A stretch of DNA of 41,616 nt, taken from Saccoglossus kowalevskii (taxonomy: Eukaryota > Hemichordata > Enteropneusta > Harrimaniidae). Where the stretch lies: NCBI RefSeq assembly GCF_000003605.2, contig NW_003131866.1, forward strand, positions 177,642-219,257, read 5' to 3'. Position numbers and translations under genes: made by a program. The notes beneath the pieces were generated by a model. It worked only from the letters and a program-made list of their open reading frames with translations. It was not told the DNA's origin and did not search any database. This document shows, piece after piece, positions 36,647-41,616 of the stretch (position 1 is its first letter; each line of letters opens with the position of its first letter).

Positions 36647-37102
36647 TGCGACCTCACCACGTATACTATCTCCAGCTGAATACAAATAGGTCCATTTTAA
36701 AGAAAGGACAGAATCAACTGACCCGAAACCGTCCGTGGCATGCAGAATGGAGGAGAGACATTGTAATCGTAAATCACTTCTTCTTCTCGGCCATATTTTA
36801 TATTTACAGTGCATTCAGACCCGCATTCAGACTCCTCAGTTTGCCAAATTGTGCGAATATTTGTATAATCATTGAGAATTATATTTCAAATAGTATGACG
36901 GAGTACAAAACATAAAAGGTATTTTCATGTGAAAAGGCTTTAAATAAAAAATATGATTTTTTTTCCTGACGACTGCTTTTTTTAATTTGTTTGAAACTTT
37001 TATTTAGTATCTTAAAGGGCACGAATACAGGTCTCAATGTTCACGAGAATTTGCGAGAATTTCTATTTCACTGACGTCATGTGAGATTTAAACAGAACCA
37101 AG
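36647..37102. promoter_or_regulatory. Candidate bidirectional promoter
   Basis: 456 bp separate the start codons of two genes pointing away from each other. WBP2 starts in AAGATGGCG, which resembles the TISU element that acts close to transcription starts. An acceptor-like site at 36676-36680 suggests that the minus-strand gene has a 5' non-coding exon somewhere here. No TATA box was seen. Shared control is inferred from the layout only. Confidence 0.5.
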
Positions 37103-39122
37103 ATGGCGCTGAATCAATCGACTCAAGGCGATGGTGTCGTCCTGTACCAAGGCGAAAAGTAAGTTAAAATCACCGTATATCACCAAAATTGACAGGAATA
37201 TTAAGCAACCGCACGAAGAATACACTGTGGTTGTTTAGGTAATAGGCGCTGAGAACTCGCGACGGAATAACGCAATCGATCATGTGACGTGACTCAAAGT
37301 CAGGTGTTTATTATTGCCACCAATCACACTTACAGTGCAGATGTTGTTATTATCGTGTCGAAGTGTAGTTCACTGTTTTGCAAACAAAATAGTAATATTG
37401 ATAGTTCAGACGTAACAGTTTTTACTGGTACGCTGATATCACTAATGCTACTTTGTTAGCAAAATAGTGAGCTACAATACAATATAGCCGTATTTCCGCG
37501 GCGTTTTGGGTTCGGATATGTGCTTCGTCTGTCAGTATACACGCCAGCGTTGGTGTACAGGCCGGACCCTAACGCCGTGGTGCAAACATATTTGTAAAAT
37601 GACAATAGTGTACATTTCTATACATTGGGTTGTCAAACAAAATACCTTTAGACGAAGATTACATGCATTTATTCACTTGACAGCAACTTGGACTTGTTTT
37701 CGTTTTTTACTGTAAAACCATTTACTTTCACTGACATATAATTTTACTGTTATGATGTTTTGAATATATTCACTTTGATTTAATTTAAGGAATTTGTCAA
37801 GGAAACATTGAGTTTTATTGTTATTTTAATTTAGCAGATCATTTGTGTTCAATGACGTTATTCTAATTCAGTCATGCATTATTTTATGGCTCTGTCGATG
37901 TTGACAAAGGAAAGTGTTAATAATAATAATAATTTTATTGCATTCCTTAGAAATAAATAGTTTATAGCAACAAAAATGAAATACCAACAACAAATAATGA
38001 TACAAAAAAAGTGTTTGGATGTGATGCTCATTTTCTGAATAAAGCAGACATTTAAATGCATCCATAACATTTTAAACATTCCAATATTGTGCATTGAGGA
38101 TTTATTAGTAAAATTAAATAAAAAAAATCTGTATGTGCTTATTTTGTCTGTCACACTCGGTGGAAATGATCAAATCAAATCAGATTGATAGGCTATATTT
38201 GAAGATGGCTGTGAACAAAAATGATAAATTTAATATTCCATTGTCTTTCCAAAGGTACTTTGTTGTTATCAAAATTTTGGTAATGTATTCAAGACTACCG
38301 GTATATTTGTCAGAAAACAAAATAATAAACACTTAAAATATTATCTTTCTGTCACCGCTTATAATCCCTTATTCCCATTATTCTCAATATCATTTGCTTT
38401 GGTATCAGAAACTAAATGATCAAATATTTTAGTCATGAAATTGGGCTCCTTCAGAATACAAAGCCCAGGAAATAATATCACAAAACTTGAACAAAAGAAA
38501 TCCAATCTACAATGGTTTTCTTCAATACAGAAAATGATGAACAACAAGAATTTGTCACTAGAACCACAGAATCATGATTTGTTAACAAAAAATATAACTG
38601 AAAAAACAAAACAAAAATACTTGGATGTGTTGAATTAGAAACAATAGAATTTCAATGACATAATTTAGAACTAGTAGTCCCAATTTAGCAATAGAAAAGA
38701 AGACATATGCAACCAAAATGACCCACTGAAAATAGAATTTGCAGACAATGTGAACAGCAGGAAATAGAAGATGAACTGCACTTTGTTATGATATGCTCTC
38801 AATACACAATGTATAATTTAATGCACCAACAAATCATAGAAGAAACACAGGATAATCTACACAAATTTAATTACTTGATGACTTCAAAAGATGATGTACC
38901 TGGTAATATTTAAAGTCCTGCTTTGTAGTAAAATGCAACTTAATATACATGAATATAACAGAAATGCAATTCATGTTATGTTAATGGATGATGATGGTTT
39001 GTTTCTCTTTGGTCAGTATTTTGATGCACCAAGATGATGTGGAATTGGAATTTGATATGAAACCAATGTTGGATCACTTTAGAGGCTCAAAGAAAGGAAA
39101 GTTATATCTCACAACACAGAGA
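37103..39122 (+). CDS. WBP2: WW domain-binding protein 2, first two exons (partial)
   Basis: Exon 37103-37158 encodes MALNQSTQGDGVVLYQGE and ends at GTAAGT; exon 39017-39122 encodes ILMHQDDVELEFDMKPMLDH, then FRGSKKGKLYLTTQR, ending at GTAAGT. The join is phase 2 and forms an Asn codon. The MALN start, the ILM..D.VEL.F phrase and F.G.KKG..YLT..R are the start of the GRAM domain of WBP2. Known members bind WW-domain proteins such as YAP through PPxY motifs and act as transcription co-activators. The rest of GRAM and the Pro-rich C-terminus must lie right of the window; I found no third exon before 41616. The start is supported by similarity and by the TISU-like context. Confidence 0.9.
38650..38913 (+). 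pseudogene. Non-LTR retrotransposon C-terminal fragment
   Basis: In WBP2 intron 1. One frame gives RTSSPNLAIEKKTYATK, then after a shift TENRICRQCEQQEIEDELHF, then VMICSQY and onward to TAA at 38911. The S..LAIE..., ENRIC..C...E-EDE-HF...C..Y series is the zinc-finger-like tail found after the reverse transcriptase of many animal LINE-type ORFs. Upstream parts are missing or unreadable, so this is a 5'-truncated or decayed copy. Confidence 0.65.
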
Positions 39123-39248
39123 GTAAGTCATTCTCTTTTTCACTGTCAAAGCTACATCTCACAACAGAGATTAAGTCATTGTATTTTCATTGCCAAAATT
39201 ATATCTCACAATATAGAGAGTGTGTCAATCTTTTTTTTCATTGTCAAA
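39101..39248 (+). repeat. Tandem triplication of an exon-intron junction
   Basis: Three adjacent units of about 50, 47 and 51 bp start at 39101, 39151 and 39198. Each follows the pattern TATCTCACAACA-AGAG(A/T)TAAGTCATT...TTTTCATTGTCAAA. Unit 1 spans the last 22 bases of WBP2 exon 2 and its GTAAGT donor; in unit 2 the donor GT is TT, and in unit 3 it is GTGTGT. Confidence 0.8.
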
Positions 39249-39929
39249 GGTTACCCCAGTACAAACAATTTTAGAAAATCATTTACCCATCACATAATTG
39301 AAATTTTGGAATTGTACAAACTAGTAAAAACATTTAAAGAACTGTGGTCACTGCAACGTAGTATATTCGGAAACGTGTACTGAGTAAATTACACTGTTTG
39401 TTTACTCAAAATTGAAATGAGCAATGACCACCATGCTTTGATGCAGATCAATTGCCACAACATACGTTGTATTGTTCTATTTTGGGTGTTGCAATAATGC
39501 ATTGACTGCTTGTCATCATAAAATTAATAGCACAAGACAATGCTTTGAGTTATCAAAGAGTGATAGCAATTGTTTACTACGCTGGTAATGTGTACGCTTT
39601 TAGAACAGCAACTGTTGCTGGTATTTATTTAAATACTGCCCTTGTGTATACAACATTATGGTGGTTAGCAAATTGAATTGAAGCTTAACATATACACTGG
39701 GTGAGAAGTTAACTCATGCCTGTTGTGGTATTGTGAGTGTACACCATGAGTATGTACAGGAATTGTGTGTGTGTGGGTGACATCACCACATCATCAATGT
39801 CAATATGTTTTGCTCATTTCTACGAACAAAAAATAACTACTAATAAAAATAAAAATTATCTAAATATAGTACAATGATTCTCTTAAATTCATGCCATGAT
39901 CCAGTACTTTTTCAGTCCAGTCTTATATT
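39249..39929. other. WBP2 intron 2, nothing else recognised
   Basis: AT-rich intron sequence with a short GTGTGTG run at about 39764. No exon resembling the rest of the GRAM domain is seen. Confidence 0.5.
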
Positions 39930-40720
39930 TTAACTTCCGTGCGTGCGTGCGTCCGGACCTGTATTTTAGAAATGCTTGGACCAATCACAATCAAACTTTA
40001 CACATACATCATACATGATATTATACATATGCACACTATTTTGTTTCATGATCTGATTCATTTTTGTTCTAAAAATCATCAAAATCAAGAATTTCTCGGC
40101 TGTTTATAGATGTATTTTGTTCAATTAAACTTGGTACATACGTTGGACATTATAGGACCTTGATGCACATCTTTTTGTTTTCAGATAGGATTCAAAATGG
40201 CCGACTGGCTGCCATTTAGTTTTAGTAAATGTGGTTCTAGTGCCATATCTCTGACTTGCTGTGACTGATTTTAAATATTCATTATACATCATGTCATAGA
40301 TATACATATATATTAGTTTGACGACCCTATTAAAAACGGCCGAATGATTGCCATTTTTGTGCTAAAAAATCATAAAATTTTAAATATTCATTATACATCA
40401 TGTCATAGATAAACAGATACATTGGTTTGACGATCCTATTAAAAATGGCCAAATGGTGGCCATTTTTGTGCTTAAAAATCATCAAATATCAAGTATTTCT
40501 GGCATTTCTGGATGGATTTTGTTCAAACTTGGTACATACATTAGACATTACAGGTTCCTGATGCACGTTATTTTAGTTTTTAGGTCAGATCCAGAATGGC
40601 TGATTTAGTGGCCATTTTGTTCTAGAGCCATATCTCTGACATGCTTTGACCGATTATGTTCACATTTTATATATTCATTATACATGTATTCAAAATGGCT
40701 GATTTTGTTTTAATGCTGTT
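39930..40720. repeat. Dispersed hairpin-core repeat, several copies (B)
   Basis: Starts with CGTGCGTGCGTCCGG and GGACCAATCACAATCAAACT, then repeats modules of CATTATACATCATGTCATAGAT, TTGGTTTGACGATCCTATTA and AAAATGGCC...GGCCATTTTTGTGCT. Inverted-repeat cores lie near 40195-40216, 40334-40357, 40438-40464 and 40594-40620. It shares phrases with 600-1060, over 39 kb away. Partial internal duplication is evident. No protein is encoded. Confidence 0.75.
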
Positions 40721-41149
40721 CCAGATACAAATGGCAATAATTGAAATGCTAAACAATCATCATAATCTTATTCCTGACATGTTTATATTCCAGCTATATT
40801 ACTATAAACAAAACTATATATCTTAAATTTGATAACTACTGTACTCGCCCGCGTTAGTGCCCAGGGGCCTCAACTCAGAAAATCACGATTTTGTAGGGAT
40901 GGGCGCTTACTCGAGCATCCCCTCGAAAAAGTGTGCGAATGAAAAATTTGATTCATCAAGTGACAGATTACGTCTTTGAGGGAAAATCAAATTACGAAAT
41001 TAGTTAAGTCGTTATTGATTTTCACAATGAAGAAACAGAAATGATCACAAAAAATATGCACATTTCATTACAATATTAATTACGTACCACCAGAATTTAC
41101 AAAATTTAAAACATTTGAGTCTGTTGGAACACAGTCGAAGTCAAAATTG
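40721..41149. other. Unassigned region
   Basis: Contains CGAGCATCCCCTCG-like GC-rich sequence near 40850-40930 but no gene or named repeat. Confidence 0.4.
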
Positions 41150-41218
41150 TCATTTTATCTCCACTGACGAAGGTGTTGGATCGTACGCAAACTCTCGATG
41201 AAAATCACTTTCCGCCAT
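41150..41218 (-). CDS. Possible first coding exon or 22-codon ORF
   Basis: On the minus strand an ATGGCGGAAAG start opens a 22-residue frame, MAESDFHREFAYDPTPSSVE and IK, ending in TGA. The start resembles the TISU context. A GTCAGT donor (41168-41163) could end a 50-nt first exon of a larger gene, which would run inside WBP2 introns. No second exon was identified. It may be chance. Confidence 0.25.
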   Translation of the reverse strand: MAESDFHREFAYDPTPSSVEIK

Positions 41219-41280
41219 GATGCATTTGTAGATTTGACCTGCAGCAGCGTCCTTTGACCTAATGGGTTAAGTTGGTTATT

Positions 41281-41329
41281 AACCAATCAGAATGCTGTGT
41301 TGTACTGACGCAATTCTTCGGAAATTCCC
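41281..41329. promoter_or_regulatory. CCAAT box and kappaB-like site
   Basis: AACCAATCAG at 41281-41290 is a good NF-Y box and GGAAATTCCC at 41320-41329 matches the kappaB consensus. They lie about 65-110 bp upstream of the minus-strand ATG at 41218, a sensible promoter distance, in a CpG-containing stretch. Function is inferred from motifs only. Confidence 0.35.
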
Positions 41330-41616
41330 GAAGACTTTCCGGTAACGCAATGCGGAAGTGAATTATTGATGTTGAAGTACGATCTTTTGGAATGGTTTTT
41401 CCAAAATACTAGTAACTAGCCATTTTTGAGAGGTAAACTGAATATGGCATGAAATATTTACTGCATTTTACTTGTATTAACAGGTCATTGTCGAAGCGTA
41501 GTTTACGCACGGTTCCCGTGTTCTACGCATTCACAACATGTTCACAGCGGTTGACATCCACGGTGTATCATATAAAAACGATTACCCAAATTCGTTACGC
41601 AAGACCAAGTTTTAAA

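Noticed and set aside
36690-36803. Minus-strand ATGGCCGAGAAG as first exon of the membrane-protein gene
   Set aside because: Its possible donor leaves phase 2, while the acceptor at 36676 needs phase 1.
1-41616. CRISPR array or bacterial operon
   Set aside because: Introns, mariner/Gypsy/LINE remnants and animal proteins show eukaryotic DNA; the tandem repeats have no spacers.

Overview
This is AT-rich eukaryotic genomic DNA from an invertebrate animal. The genes have short exons split by GT-AG introns, many minisatellites and decayed transposons are present, and a run of N at 18880-19106 marks an assembly gap. The repeats and proteins fit a marine invertebrate such as a mollusc, hemichordate or cephalochordate, but I cannot fix the phylum from this window.

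Layout. (1) 309-1331, + strand: the last two coding exons of a mitochondrial ribosome-rescue factor, ICT1/MRPL58. A 26-bp minisatellite lies upstream, probably in its intron. (2) 1700-8200: a 36-bp minisatellite, a dead mariner transposase, and decayed Gypsy gag and pol fragments, with a tRNA-like SINE head between them. (3) 8200-11400: mostly unassignable DNA with a long ATTCT repeat. (4) 12461-17984, + strand: a complete nine-exon kinase gene of the testis-specific (TSSK) family, 530 codons, with a C-terminal tail of about 240 residues. (5) 18400-28400: gene-poor sequence with a second SINE-like copy, the gap, a TTAA-flanked MITE family and a well-preserved 206-bp MITE with a palindromic terminal repeat. 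(6) 28497-36646, - strand: a three-exon gene for a small two-pass membrane protein with a basic/Ser-rich middle and a C-terminal PPxY motif. Its 6.3-kb intron holds an 18-bp minisatellite, a P2X7-tail-like fragment and a decayed ORF region. (7) 37103 to the right edge, + strand: the first two coding exons of WBP2, divergent from the membrane-protein gene with 456 bp between start codons. Its introns carry a LINE remnant and a dispersed hairpin repeat also seen near 640-1060.

The genes do not form a pathway. The one suggestive link is that WBP2 (a PPxY protein in known family members) and the PPxY membrane protein appear to share a promoter region. I found no convincing new biological system. 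The strongest observations are the multi-exon TSSK with a long tail, the divergent WBP2/PPxY pair, a tandem triplication of the WBP2 exon 2 splice junction, and two MITE families.
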